Shown here piece after piece: positions 55,830 through 64,000 of a stretch of 64,000 nt of DNA. A program made the position numbers and the translations under genes. Below the pieces are notes generated by a model. The model made no database searches and was not told where the DNA came from. It worked only from the letters and a program-made list of their open reading frames with translations. How positions within the stretch are numbered: the first letter of the stretch is position 1; every line of letters starts with the position of its first letter. The DNA lies in the NCBI RefSeq assembly GCF_025989145.1, contig NZ_JAPDNQ010000001.1, positions 2,418,001 through 2,482,000 of the forward strand, given 5' to 3'. The DNA comes from Microbacterium sp. SSM24. Lineage in GTDB: Bacteria > Actinomycetota > Actinomycetes > Actinomycetales > Microbacteriaceae.

Positions 55830-56837
55830 ATGAGCCGCACCGATCTGCAGACGCTGCCCGAGCGGGCCGTCGCGCTGCTCGGCGGGGAACCCGACGACAC
55901 GACCCTCCGCCGCTACCTGCACGGACTGCCCGGCGTCGACGCCGTGGGCCTGGAGCAGCGGGCGGCCGGACTCGGCACACGGTCGATCAAGACGTCCTCC
56001 AAGGCGTGGGCGCTCGACAAGATCATCGACCTCATCGACCTGACGACCCTCGAGGGCGCCGACACTCCGGGCAAGGTGCGTTCGCTGGTCGCCAAGGCCC
56101 TGAACCCGGATGCCTCCGACCCGACGTGCCCGCGCGTGGCCGCGGTATGCGTGTACGGCGACATGGTGCCGTACGCCGTCGAGGCGCTCGGCTCCGCGCA
56201 CGGCGACCCCGACGACGGTCTCGTGTCGGTGGCGGCGGTCGCGACCGCGTTCCCCAGCGGCCGCTCCTCGCTCGAGATCAAGCTCGCCGACACCGCCGAT
56301 GCGGTCGCGGCAGGAGCGGACGAGATCGACATGGTGATCGACCGCGGCGCGTTCCTCGCGGGTCGCTATGGACTCGTGTTCGATCAGATCGCCCGGGTGA
56401 AGGAGGCCTGCCGTCGAGAGGACGGCACCTACGCCTCGCTCAAAGTGATCCTCGAGACGGGCGAGCTGAACACCTACGACAACGTCAAGCGCGCGTCGTG
56501 GCTCTCCATCCTCGCCGGCGGCGACTTCATCAAGACGTCGACGGGCAAGGTGCAGCCTGCCGCCACTCTGCCGGTCACGCTGCTGATGCTCGAGGTCGTG
56601 CGCGACTGGCATCGCGCGACCGGCGAGAAGGTCGGCGTGAAGCCGGCGGGCGGCATCCGCACCTCTAAGGACGCGATCAAGTACCTCGTGACCGTCGCCG
56701 AGACCGTGGGCGAGGAGTGGCTGCAGCCCCACCTGTTCCGTTACGGCGCGTCGAGCCTGCTCAATGACGTGCTCCTGCAGCGCCAGAAGCTGAAGACCGG
56801 TCACTACTCCGGCGCCGACTACGTGACGATCGATTGA
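55830..56837 (+). CDS. deoC: Deoxyribose-phosphate aldolase
   Basis: 335 residues, the longer type of DERA. It splits 2-deoxyribose 5-phosphate into glyceraldehyde 3-phosphate and acetaldehyde. The Schiff-base Lys is in GGDFIKTSTGK and the second active Lys in VGVKPAGGIRT; DLTTLEGADTPGKVRSL is the substrate region. ATG with AGAGGGAGC upstream. The two aldehyde dehydrogenase genes that follow probably oxidise the acetaldehyde. Confidence 0.96.
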   Translation: MSRTDLQTLPERAVALLGGEPDDTTLRRYLHGLPGVDAVGLEQRAAGLGTRSIKTSSKAWALDKIIDLIDLTTLEGADTPGKVRSLVAKALNPDASDPTCPRVAAVCVYGDMVPYAVEALGSAHGDPDDGLVSVAAVATAFPSGRSSLEIKLADTADAVAAGADEIDMVIDRGAFLAGRYGLVFDQIARVKEACRREDGTYASLKVILETGELNTYDNVKRASWLSILAGGDFIKTSTGKVQPAATLPVTLLMLEVVRDWHRATGEKVGVKPAGGIRTSKDAIKYLVTVAETVGEEWLQPHLFRYGASSLLNDVLLQRQKLKTGHYSGADYVTID

Positions 56838-56854
56838 TAAGCGACGGTATCCCC

Positions 56855-58297
56855 ATGAGTTTCCTCGAGTACGCACCCGCCCCCGAGTCCCGCGCGATCC
56901 TGAACCTCCGCGACGAGTACGGGCTCTTCATCGACGGCGAGTTCCGCCCCGGCGGCGGCGAGAGCTTCGCCACCATCTCCCCGGCTGACGAGAAGCACAT
57001 CGCCACGATCGCCACGGCGAGCGAAGCGGATGTCGCTGCCGCTGTGACAGCCGCGCGCCGCGCCCACGACAAGACGTGGTCGAAGATGAGCGGGCGCGAT
57101 CGCGGCAAGTACCTCTTCCGCATCGCCCGGCTCGTGCAGGAGCGCGCCCGTGAGCTGGCGGTCGCCGAGAGCCTCGACAACGGCAAGCCGATCAAGGAGT
57201 CCCGCGACGTCGACGTGCCGCTGGTCGCCGCCTGGTTCTTCTACTACGCCGGCTGGGCGGACAAGCTCGACTACGCCGGCCTCGGCCCGAACCCCCGCGC
57301 GCTCGGCGTCGCGGGCCAGGTGATCCCGTGGAACTTCCCGCTGCTCATGCTCGCGTGGAAGATCGCGCCCGCGCTGGCCGCGGGAAACACCGTCGTCATC
57401 AAGCCGGCCGAGACCACGCCGCTGTCGGCACTGATCTTCGCCGAGATCCTGCAGCAGGCCGACCTGCCGCCGGGTGTGGTGAACATCGTCACCGGAGCCG
57501 GCGCGACCGGCGCCGCGCTGGTGCGCCACCCCGACGTGAACAAGGTCGCCTTCACCGGCTCGACCCCGGTGGGCCGCGAGATCGCCAAGTCCGTCGCCGG
57601 CACCGACAAGAAGCTCACTCTGGAGCTCGGCGGCAAGGCGGCGAACATCGTCTTCGAGGATGCTCCGATCGACCAGGCCATCGAGGGCATCGTCAACGGC
57701 ATCTTCTTCAATCAGGGCCACGTGTGCTGCGCCGGCAGCCGGCTGCTCGTGCAGGAGTCGATCCACGACGAGGTCGTCGACCGGCTCAAGACGCGCCTGT
57801 CGACCCTGCGCCTCGGCGACCCGCTCGACAAGAACACCGACATCGGCGCCATCAACTCCCGCGCGCAGCTGGAGCGCATCCGCGAGCTGAGCCGCATCGG
57901 CGAGGAGGAGGGCGCGGAGCGCTGGAGCGCCGACTGCGTCATCCCCGAGAACGGCTTCTGGTTCGCGCCGACGATCTTCACGAACGTGCAGGCCTCCCAC
58001 CGCATCGCGCGCGACGAGATCTTCGGACCGGTGCTGTCGGTGCTCACGTTCCGCACGCCCGCGGAGGCGATCGAGAAGGCCAACAACACCCCGTACGGCC
58101 TCTCGGCTGGCATCTGGACCGACAAGGGCTCGCGGATCCTCGCGGTCGCCGACCGCCTGCGCGCCGGTGTGATCTGGGCGAACACGTTCAACCGATTCGA
58201 CCCGTCGAGCCCGTTCGGCGGCTACAAGGAGTCCGGCTACGGCCGGGAGGGCGGCCGCCACGGCCTCCTCGCGTACCTGAAGGGAGCGGCGGCGTGA
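56855..58297 (+). CDS. Aldehyde dehydrogenase of the deoC operon
   Basis: 480 residues, full-length NAD(P)-dependent ALDH. QVIPWNFPLLML and the catalytic Asn region, VAFTGSTPVG for cofactor binding, LELGGKAANIVFEDA with the general-base Glu, and catalytic Cys in NQGHVCCAGSR. It probably oxidises acetaldehyde from the deoC reaction to acetate or a related acid. ATG 56855 starts 17 bases after deoC. It overlaps the next gene by four bases (GTGA). Confidence 0.93.
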   Translation: MSFLEYAPAPESRAILNLRDEYGLFIDGEFRPGGGESFATISPADEKHIATIATASEADVAAAVTAARRAHDKTWSKMSGRDRGKYLFRIARLVQERARELAVAESLDNGKPIKESRDVDVPLVAAWFFYYAGWADKLDYAGLGPNPRALGVAGQVIPWNFPLLMLAWKIAPALAAGNTVVIKPAETTPLSALIFAEILQQADLPPGVVNIVTGAGATGAALVRHPDVNKVAFTGSTPVGREIAKSVAGTDKKLTLELGGKAANIVFEDAPIDQAIEGIVNGIFFNQGHVCCAGSRLLVQESIHDEVVDRLKTRLSTLRLGDPLDKNTDIGAINSRAQLERIRELSRIGEEEGAERWSADCVIPENGFWFAPTIFTNVQASHRIARDEIFGPVLSVLTFRTPAEAIEKANNTPYGLSAGIWTDKGSRILAVADRLRAGVIWANTFNRFDPSSPFGGYKESGYGREGGRHGLLAYLKGAAA

Positions 58298-59157
58298 GCA
58301 AGCGACTGACCGTGCCGAAGACGTACAAGCTGTTCATCGGCGGGGCGTTCCCCCGCACCGAGTCCGGACGCACCTACGAGGTCGTCTCGGCGAAGGGCGA
58401 TTTCCTCGCCAACGCCGCCCTCGCCTCGCGCAAGGATGCCCGCGACGCCGTGACCGCCGCCCGCGGTGCGGTGAAGGGGTGGGCCGGCGCGACCGCGTAC
58501 AACCGCGGCCAGGTGCTCTACCGCGTCGCCGAGCTGCTCGAGGGTCGCCGTGCGCAGTTCGTCGACGAGATCGTGCAGCAGACCGGCGCCTCGAGCTCCG
58601 CCGCTCAGGCCGAGGTCGACGAGGCCATCGACCGGTGGGTGTGGTACGCCGGCTGGTGCGACAAGTTCGGTCAGGTCGCAGGCAACGGCAACCCCGTCGC
58701 CGGCCCCTACTTCAACATCTCGGTCCCGGAGCCCACGGGCGTCGTGGCCGTCATCGCCCCGCAGGACACCGCGCTCCTGGGGCTCGTGTCGGCGATCGCT
58801 CCCGCGCTCGTCTCGGGCAACTCGGTCGTCGTGGTGGCGTCGCAGCGATTCCCGCTGTCGGCGATCAGCCTGGCGGAGGTCCTCGCCACCAGCGACGTGC
58901 CGGGCGGCGTGGTGAACGTCCTCACCGGATCGCCCGCCGAACTCGCGCCCTGGCTCGCCTCGCACCCCGACGTGCACGGCCTCGACCTCGTCGGCGCCGG
59001 CGACCTGGAATGGGTCGACCTGCAGATCGCGGCCGCCGAGACGCTCACGCGCGTGCTTCCCCCCGAATCGGGGAAGGATGCCGCGGCCCCGAGCCTCGAG
59101 CGCATCGCCGCCTTCACCGAGACCAAGACGGTCTGGCACACCAAGAGCCTCGTCTGA
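58294..59157 (+). CDS. Short ALDH-like protein lacking the catalytic domain
   Basis: 287 residues, only the N-terminal (cofactor-binding) part of an aldehyde dehydrogenase. YKLFIGGAFPRTESG, EPTGVVAVIAPQDTALLGLV and GNSVVVVASQRFPLSA are recognisable. There is no LELGG motif and no catalytic Cys, and the sequence ends at a strong terminator, so no lost 3' half follows. The reading frame is intact with normal codon use, so it looks like a kept pseudoenzyme, perhaps a partner of the full-length ALDH. Translationally coupled to it. Confidence 0.85.
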   Translation: MSKRLTVPKTYKLFIGGAFPRTESGRTYEVVSAKGDFLANAALASRKDARDAVTAARGAVKGWAGATAYNRGQVLYRVAELLEGRRAQFVDEIVQQTGASSSAAQAEVDEAIDRWVWYAGWCDKFGQVAGNGNPVAGPYFNISVPEPTGVVAVIAPQDTALLGLVSAIAPALVSGNSVVVVASQRFPLSAISLAEVLATSDVPGGVVNVLTGSPAELAPWLASHPDVHGLDLVGAGDLEWVDLQIAAAETLTRVLPPESGKDAAAPSLERIAAFTETKTVWHTKSLV

Positions 59158-59184
59158 TCGTTCGCTCCTCACGCGGAGCGACGA

Positions 59185-59222
59185 CGAAGGGCCGGAACCC
59201 GCGCACGGGTTCCGGCCCTTCG
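59185..59222. terminator. Bidirectional terminator after the deoC operon
   Basis: A perfect 17-base-pair stem, 59185-59201 with 59206-59222, and a four-base loop lie between the convergent short ALDH and cell-wall-binding genes. It is the strongest hairpin seen in the window. Confidence 0.9.
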
Positions 59223-59231
59223 TTCGATGCG

Positions 59232-60668
59232 TCAGCCCTGGCAGACCTGGAGGTTCTCCACGGCCGGGCTGAGGGTGGTGGGTCCGCCCAGCAGCACGGC
59301 GCCGTTGCTTCGGTGGTCGAGCAGCACCGAAGCGGCCGAGAGGCTCAGGCAGTTCGGCTCGGTCAGGTGCAGCGGGGCACCGAGTGCGCCGGCGAGGACC
59401 GTGCCGGCCAACGCGTCGGGGAACTTCGCGCCGGTGGTGAGGATGCCGTAGTCGGGCCGATCGAAGAAGTTGTAGTTGATCAGCATCGCCGTCTCGTAGC
59501 GGTTGCCGCCCGCGAAGCGGTAGACGCCCTCGGCGCCCAGGAGCGTCGCGAGATCCTTCTCGATGCCGGCCGAGACCATGTTCGTGCCGCCCGCGATGAA
59601 CACCTGCTGCACGCCGAGGTCGGTCAGCAGCTTCTTCGTATCGGCGGGGAGCGTCTTGGATCCGCCCTCGACGAGGATGACCGGCGCGCCGATGTGACCT
59701 GCGGCGGCGCCGGCGGAGAGCGCGTCGGGGAAGTTCCGGCCGGTCACCATGAACGCGACAGGGGTGTCACCGGCGGGGAAGGCGTCGCGGATGATCATCT
59801 CGGCGGTCACGAACCGGTTGGTGCCGCTGAAACGTTCGACGGATGCCGCGGGCAGCGCCTTCTTCACGTCCTTGAAGACGGCGTCGGAGACGGAGTTGGC
59901 CTGGCCGAGCACGATCACCCGCTGGGGGGCGAGCTCGATGAGACGCTGCTTGGTGACGGCGGGGAGGACCTTGGGGCTGGTGAGGAGCAGAATGCCCTGC
60001 TTCGCGATCGCGGCCGGTCCGGCAGCGAGCGCGTCGGGGTAGTTGGTCCCGTCCGCCAGATACACGGTGTCGACCGTCTCGCCCGGCGCCACGGTCTGCC
60101 GCGAGGCCTCGACAGCGGTCCCGAACCGATCCTGACCGGTCAGGCGCCAGACGTCGAACACGCGGGGGGTGAGGACGATCTCGCCGAGCGGGACCGAGCT
60201 GCCCTCGGCGACGACGACGTCGTTGCTGTCGTAGAAGTAGCGCGCGTCGTCGTAGTACTCCGAGCCGATGTAGTCGGGGTAGGCGTCGAAGCGGAACGAG
60301 TACGTGCCGGCTGCGAGGGAGCCGATCACCCACTCGCCGGTCTCATCGCGGTAGGTCACCGGCGAGGTGTCGGTGACGTCTTCCCAGATCTCCCACTCGA
60401 CGTCGAGCTTCCAGATGGTGACGACGACGTCGCCCGGAATCGCGAGATTCAGGGGCGCCCCGCCGTCATCGGGCTGGTACACGAGCTTCGAGATGGTCAC
60501 TTCCGACGTGGCCGCGGCAGCCGCATCGACGTCGGCGACGACACCGCCGTTCGGGGCGAGTGGCTGGACGCCGGCGAGACCGGCGGCCTGCGCGGGCGAC
60601 GCGAGGGAGAGGGCCGCGCACAGGGCGACGGCGAAAACGGCAAGGCGGGGGGCATGACGGGGATACAT
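59232..60668 (-). CDS. Secreted cell wall-binding repeat 2 protein
   Basis: 478 residues. Signal peptide, then an N-terminal region of about 150 residues with beta-strand character (GDVVVTIWKLDVEWEIWEDV, SLAAGTYSFRFDAYPDY) that resembles an SdrD-B/CNA-B-type domain. Three CWB2 repeats follow (RLTGQDRFGTAVEAS, RFSGTNRFVTAEMI, RFAGGNRYETAMLI), each with a NYPDAL or NFPDAL-type motif. CWB2 modules hold proteins to cell-wall polymers. The role of the N-terminal domain is unknown. Its upstream region has TAGAGT and a small CTCATC/GATGAG hairpin. Confidence 0.88.
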   Translation of the reverse strand: MYPRHAPRLAVFAVALCAALSLASPAQAAGLAGVQPLAPNGGVVADVDAAAAATSEVTISKLVYQPDDGGAPLNLAIPGDVVVTIWKLDVEWEIWEDVTDTSPVTYRDETGEWVIGSLAAGTYSFRFDAYPDYIGSEYYDDARYFYDSNDVVVAEGSSVPLGEIVLTPRVFDVWRLTGQDRFGTAVEASRQTVAPGETVDTVYLADGTNYPDALAAGPAAIAKQGILLLTSPKVLPAVTKQRLIELAPQRVIVLGQANSVSDAVFKDVKKALPAASVERFSGTNRFVTAEMIIRDAFPAGDTPVAFMVTGRNFPDALSAGAAAGHIGAPVILVEGGSKTLPADTKKLLTDLGVQQVFIAGGTNMVSAGIEKDLATLLGAEGVYRFAGGNRYETAMLINYNFFDRPDYGILTTGAKFPDALAGTVLAGALGAPLHLTEPNCLSLSAASVLLDHRSNGAVLLGGPTTLSPAVENLQVCQG

Positions 60669-60795
60669 AGGGCGGGAGTCCTCTTTACGGGGATGAAAGA
60701 ACTCTCATCTTCATGATGAGTGGTCGGACTCTAGCATTTGCATCCGGACAGGATTGACCGGACGCGTCATCGCTGTGGAAAACGTGCTCGGCGAC

Positions 60796-61512
60796 TCAGC
60801 CGAGATCGAGTCCGCCCCACTGGCCGGGGCGGTTCAGCTCGCCGTAGTGCACCACGAGATCATCGGGTGAGACCGACGCGACGCACGCCAGCAAGGACAG
60901 CGTCGGATACCCGTAGGGGCGGTTGTCGCGGATGATCGCCCGATCATCCGTCGGATCGAGTTCGGCGGAACGGCGCAGGACCTCGACCCACGGAATCCAC
61001 CATACGCGATCACCGGCGGGCGCGGCGGCGCGGAACTCGTCGAGCCATGCGGCGATGCGGGGTGTGCCGGGATCGTCGATGTCGTCGTGCGCGATCATGT
61101 GCGTTCCGGGCGGGAGCTCGACGGTGCGAAGCGCCTCGCCGTCCCACGTCGTCACCCGGGCTGCGTGATCGTCCACTTCGACGAGATTGAACCCGTGCGT
61201 CGGCGGATCGCCCGCCGGGGAGCGACCGGCCACGGAGTCGAGCACGATACCGCCGCGCGACACGAGCTCCGACTCGGGGCGGGACGAGGCATCCGCTCGA
61301 TTCAGCAGCACCGCGAGGCGACGGGTGCCGGGGTCGGCGGCCAGCCACGCGCCGCCGGCGCGGACATCGCGCACCCCCACCACCCCGTCGTGCGCCTCGG
61401 GCCACCACGGCCCGAGCGGGTTCCACGGGCGCTCCGGATCCTCGTCGCGGATCGCGAGCAGCCGCACGGGCTCCCGGGGCGACTCGGGCACGCGGATGAC
61501 GACGGTGCACAT
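60796..61512 (-). CDS. NRDE/TANGO2-like protein
   Basis: 238 residues. It begins MCTVVIRVPESP; Cys2 would be exposed as the N-terminal nucleophile after Met removal, as in Ntn-type NRDE proteins. RLLAIRDEDPERPWNPLGPWWP is the NRDE region. The family's biochemical role is not settled. ATG 61512 has AGGAGA upstream. It is divergent from coaBC with 48 bases between. Confidence 0.82.
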   Translation of the reverse strand: MCTVVIRVPESPREPVRLLAIRDEDPERPWNPLGPWWPEAHDGVVGVRDVRAGGAWLAADPGTRRLAVLLNRADASSRPESELVSRGGIVLDSVAGRSPAGDPPTHGFNLVEVDDHAARVTTWDGEALRTVELPPGTHMIAHDDIDDPGTPRIAAWLDEFRAAAPAGDRVWWIPWVEVLRRSAELDPTDDRAIIRDNRPYGYPTLSLLACVASVSPDDLVVHYGELNRPGQWGGLDLG

Positions 61513-61560
61513 CGGGTCTTCTCCTGCCTGCGGCGATCCGGGTCGTGCCAAGATCGGAGG

Positions 61561-62787
61561 GTGTTCGTCGTGGTCGGAGTCACGGGCGGGATCGCCGCCT
61601 ACAAGTCGGTGCATCTCGTGCGCCTCCTGGTGAAGGAGGGCCACGAGGTGCACGTCGTGCCGACCGCGGACGCGCTGCGCTTCGTCGGCCTGCCGACGTG
61701 GGAGGCGATCAGCCGCAACCCGGTCACGACCTCCGTCCACGAGGACGTCGCCCGCGTCCGTCACGTCGCGCTCGGCCAGTCGGCCGATCTCGTGATCGTG
61801 GCGCCCGCGACCGCGAACACGCTGGCGAAGATGGCGGCCGGACTGGCGGACGATCTCCTGGGAACGACCCTACTCGCCACCATGGCACCGGTCGTCGTGG
61901 CGCCCGCGATGCACACCGAGATGTGGCGGCACCCCGCGACGGTGCACAACATCGCGACGCTGCGCGAGCGCGGCGTGATCACGGTCGGGCCCGACGACGG
62001 CGCCCTCACCGGCGGCGACAGCGGCCCGGGACGGATGTCGGAGCCCGAGCAGATCGTGGCCGAGGCGCTCGCGGCGACGGGAGCCCGCAGCGCTGATCTC
62101 ACCGGAGTGCGGGCGGTCGTATCGGCCGGCGGAACACGCGAGCCCATCGATCCCGTGCGCTTCATCGGCAACCGCTCCAGTGGGAAGCAGGGGATCGCGG
62201 TCGCGCTCGCGGCAGCCGATCGGGACGCGGACGTGCTCCTGATCGCCGCGCATGTGGACGAAGGCGTGCTCTCCGAGGCATCCGCCCACCCGCGCGTGGA
62301 GGTGGTGCGTGCCGGGACGGCCGCGGAGCTCGCGGCCGCCGTCGGCGACGCCGCGGCAGGGGCTGACGTCGTCGTGATGGCGGCGGCCGTCGCCGACTAC
62401 CGCGTCGCGGAGGTGTCGGACGCGAAGCTGTCGAAGGATGCCGCGGCCGGGCCGGGCATCACGCTGCACCTCGTCGAGAACGACGACATCCTCGCCGGCC
62501 TGGTCCAGAGCCGGCGCGACGGCCAGATCGTCGTGGGATTCGCGGCCGAGACACCCCAGGACGGCGAGACCCTGCTCGACCGCGGACGCCGCAAGGCCGC
62601 GCGCAAGGGCGCCGATCTGCTCGCCGTGAACCAGGTGGGCTGGGCGCAGGGATTCGAAGCGGATCGCAACGAGGTGACGCTGCTGGATGCCTCCGGTGAG
62701 GTCGTCGCGACGGTGGACGGAACCAAGCGCGCCGTCGCCGACGCGATCTGGGATGCCGTGCGCGGCATCCGCTCCAGAAATAAGTAA
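61561..62787 (+). CDS. coaBC: Phosphopantothenoylcysteine decarboxylase/phosphopantothenate-cysteine ligase
   Basis: 408 residues, bifunctional coenzyme A biosynthesis enzyme. The CoaC half has VVGVTGGIAAYK, VRHVALGQSADLVIVAPATANT and PAMHTEMWRHPATVHN; the CoaB half has SAGGTREPIDPVRFIGNRSS and AAAVADYRVAE. In CoaC the Asn of the usual PAMN motif is His, and the loop that normally holds a Cys (xxACGxxGxGRM) reads LTGGDSGPGRM. I believe actinobacterial CoaC proteins often differ here. GTG 61561 lies six bases after CAAGAT; GTG 61570 is an alternative with GGAGG at nine bases. Confidence 0.93.
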   Translation: MFVVVGVTGGIAAYKSVHLVRLLVKEGHEVHVVPTADALRFVGLPTWEAISRNPVTTSVHEDVARVRHVALGQSADLVIVAPATANTLAKMAAGLADDLLGTTLLATMAPVVVAPAMHTEMWRHPATVHNIATLRERGVITVGPDDGALTGGDSGPGRMSEPEQIVAEALAATGARSADLTGVRAVVSAGGTREPIDPVRFIGNRSSGKQGIAVALAAADRDADVLLIAAHVDEGVLSEASAHPRVEVVRAGTAAELAAAVGDAAAGADVVVMAAAVADYRVAEVSDAKLSKDAAAGPGITLHLVENDDILAGLVQSRRDGQIVVGFAAETPQDGETLLDRGRRKAARKGADLLAVNQVGWAQGFEADRNEVTLLDASGEVVATVDGTKRAVADAIWDAVRGIRSRNK

Positions 62788-62807
62788 CAGAAAGGTAACG
62801 ACGCATG

Positions 62808-62842
62808 TAGAGTGGGCGCACCGTGTCGACGATGACACGGTG
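62808..62842 (+). promoter_or_regulatory. Promoter and hairpin upstream of the GDPD gene
   Basis: TAGAGT (62808-62813) is a likely -10 box. Directly downstream CACCGTGTC (62819-62827) and GACACGGTG (62834-62842) form a perfect 9-base inverted repeat with a six-base loop, either a 5' UTR hairpin or an operator at the transcription start. Confidence 0.5.
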
Positions 62843-62864
62843 TTCGACCCGGAGGACATGCCCG

Positions 62865-63776
62865 ATGCCCCCTGCCGCGGCATCCGATCGCACCAGCGAC
62901 CGGACCCACGCTCTGCTCGTCGTCTGCGTGCTCGCGGCCGCCAGCCTGGTGATCGCCTTCCTCGGCGCCAGTCCTGCGCGCGTGAGCGCCACGGAGCTCA
63001 TGGGGGATCCGCGCACGCCCGGAGACGCGGCGTTCATCGCCAGTCACCGCGGCGGCGGCGCCACCGCACCCGAGAACACCCTCCCCGCCATCGCGGCCGC
63101 GCTGGCCGGCGGGTTCGACTACGTCGAGGTCGACGTCGCGCTCACGGCCGACGGGCACCCCGTGCTTCTCCATGACCGCAAAGTGGATCGCACGACCGAC
63201 GGCACCGGGCCGCTCGCCGAGCTGACGCTCGCCGAGGTCCGCGCCCTCGACGCCGGCTCGTGGTTCGATCCGGCGTACGCGGGCACGCGGGTGCCGACGC
63301 TCGCCGAGTTCCTCGACGTGCTCGCCGCCGCGCGAGGGCGCGCGATCGTCGAGCTCAAGGGCACGTGGGATGCCGCAGCCGTCGCCCGCGCGATCGATGA
63401 GATCGCCGCGCGAGACCTCGAGCGCAGCGTCGCCCTCGCGAGCTTCGACGCCCGCACGCTCGCCCTGTGTGCGACCGAGTCCGAGGTCGTCTCGCGCCTG
63501 CTCATCCTCAAGCACCTCCCGAAGGACGCCGCGGCCGCCGCCGCGGAAGCCGGAGTGCGCGGCATCGTCGTCTCGCGCAAGGCTGTGCTCGAGCGACCCG
63601 AAGTCGTCGAGGAGATCCACGCCGCGGGTGGGCGCATCGTCGTCTACACGCTCAACGACGACGCGCAGTGGGATGCGGTCACCGCGCTCGGCGTGGACGG
63701 CATCGTGACCGACGACCCGCACCTGCTGTCGCAGTGGCAGGCGGCGTCGGCCGGCCACGAGCGCGTCGGCCCATGA
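62865..63776 (+). CDS. Glycerophosphodiester phosphodiesterase
   Basis: 303 residues with an N-terminal membrane/signal helix. The GDPD barrel has SHRGGGATAPENTLPAI with the catalytic HRG, the acidic EVDVALTADGHPVLLHD with the metal ligands and second His, and a C-terminal YTLNDDAQW. It releases glycerol 3-phosphate from deacylated phospholipids, probably outside the membrane. ATG 62865 is chosen for GGAGG nine bases upstream; GTG 62823 (longer by 14 residues) is less likely. Confidence 0.9.
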   Translation: MPPAAASDRTSDRTHALLVVCVLAAASLVIAFLGASPARVSATELMGDPRTPGDAAFIASHRGGGATAPENTLPAIAAALAGGFDYVEVDVALTADGHPVLLHDRKVDRTTDGTGPLAELTLAEVRALDAGSWFDPAYAGTRVPTLAEFLDVLAAARGRAIVELKGTWDAAAVARAIDEIAARDLERSVALASFDARTLALCATESEVVSRLLILKHLPKDAAAAAAEAGVRGIVVSRKAVLERPEVVEEIHAAGGRIVVYTLNDDAQWDAVTALGVDGIVTDDPHLLSQWQAASAGHERVGP

Positions 63777-63848
63777 CCGCGGCGCGTCCCTCGGATTTCC
63801 CCGCGCGGGCGTCGTAGGGTCGAGAGGTCCTACGAGCACGGAGGCAGG

Positions 63849-64000
63849 ATGCTGCACGATCGACGTCGGATCGCGGTCCGTTCCCTGGGCACGATCGGCC
63901 TACTGGCCGTCGCGGCCGCCCTCATCGTGGGCTGCCGCCCCGAGGCGGGCCCCGGCTCCACGGGAGATCCGACGCCGTCGATCTCGACGCGTCCCACCGG
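63849..64000 (+). CDS. Lipoprotein, N-terminal part (partial)
   Basis: About 50 codons run to the end of the window. An Arg-rich N-terminus is followed by a hydrophobic stretch and lipobox LIVGC, then a Pro/Ser/Gly-rich segment, the normal start of an actinobacterial lipoprotein. ATG 63849 has GGAGGC upstream. The function cannot be read from this part. Confidence 0.7.
   Translation, partial: MLHDRRRIAVRSLGTIGLLAVAAALIVGCRPEAGPGSTGDPTPSISTRPT

Noticed and set aside
58294..59157. Frameshifted or truncated aldehyde dehydrogenase pseudogene
   Set aside because: No remnant of the catalytic half follows in any frame before the terminator, and the frame is intact with normal codon use, so I kept it as a real short gene.

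Overview
The window is one contiguous stretch of a very GC-rich actinobacterial chromosome. Gene content, gene order and protein sequences fit the family Microbacteriaceae, most likely Microbacterium or a close relative; this is inferred from the sequence alone. It is densely coded, with about 57 protein genes. I found no tRNA, rRNA, insertion sequence, prophage or CRISPR array. Many genes start 6-8 bases after a TANNNT-type -10 box, so many mRNAs are probably leaderless.

Region 1 (1-5300) is the 3' part of the F-type ATP synthase operon, atpF(partial)-atpH-atpA-atpG-atpD-atpC, closed by a strong terminator. Region 2 (5300-20990) is general accessory and metabolic content: a YaaA-family protein, two small membrane proteins, an aldo/keto reductase, a heterodimeric ABC exporter pair, a PP2C phosphatase beside an orphan EccC/FtsK-like ATPase, an APC permease, alanine dehydrogenase, asparaginase and an OsmC-like protein. 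A repeat-rich 350-base gap lies at 6073-6420.

Region 3 (20990-55650) follows the usual actinobacterial backbone dxr - rseP/rip1 - ispG - proS - nusA - ylxR - infB - rbfA - truB - ribF, interrupted by accessory blocks. These are a divergent MurE-like ligase and a YcnI copper-type pair; an ECF42 sigma factor with its DGPF/YCII partner; a PhzE-like fused anthranilate/ADIC synthase with LtrA; ACC deaminase with its GntR regulator; pyroglutamyl peptidase; a PhoX phosphatase; a PPOX-family protein and DUF1206; MutY; a uridine-kinase-like P-loop protein; and an M23 peptidase. rimP, which normally sits before nusA, is not here.

Region 4 (55650-64000) holds a deoxyribose-catabolism operon (deoC, an aldehyde dehydrogenase, and a short catalytically incomplete aldehyde dehydrogenase), a cell-wall-binding-repeat protein, an NRDE/TANGO2-like protein, coaBC, a glycerophosphodiester phosphodiesterase and the start of a lipoprotein gene.

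The most striking signal is upstream of the PhzE-like gene. A complete tryptophan attenuator can be read there: a leaderless 11-codon peptide with two adjacent Trp codons, mutually exclusive hairpins, and an intrinsic terminator with a U-tract. This ties a phenazine-type enzyme family to tryptophan starvation. Other items worth checking are a 55-base tandem repeat with dyad symmetry, a duplicated palindromic element, an over-used GGATGC/GCATCC word, a GntR operator that overlaps a promoter, and the divergent MurE paralogue.
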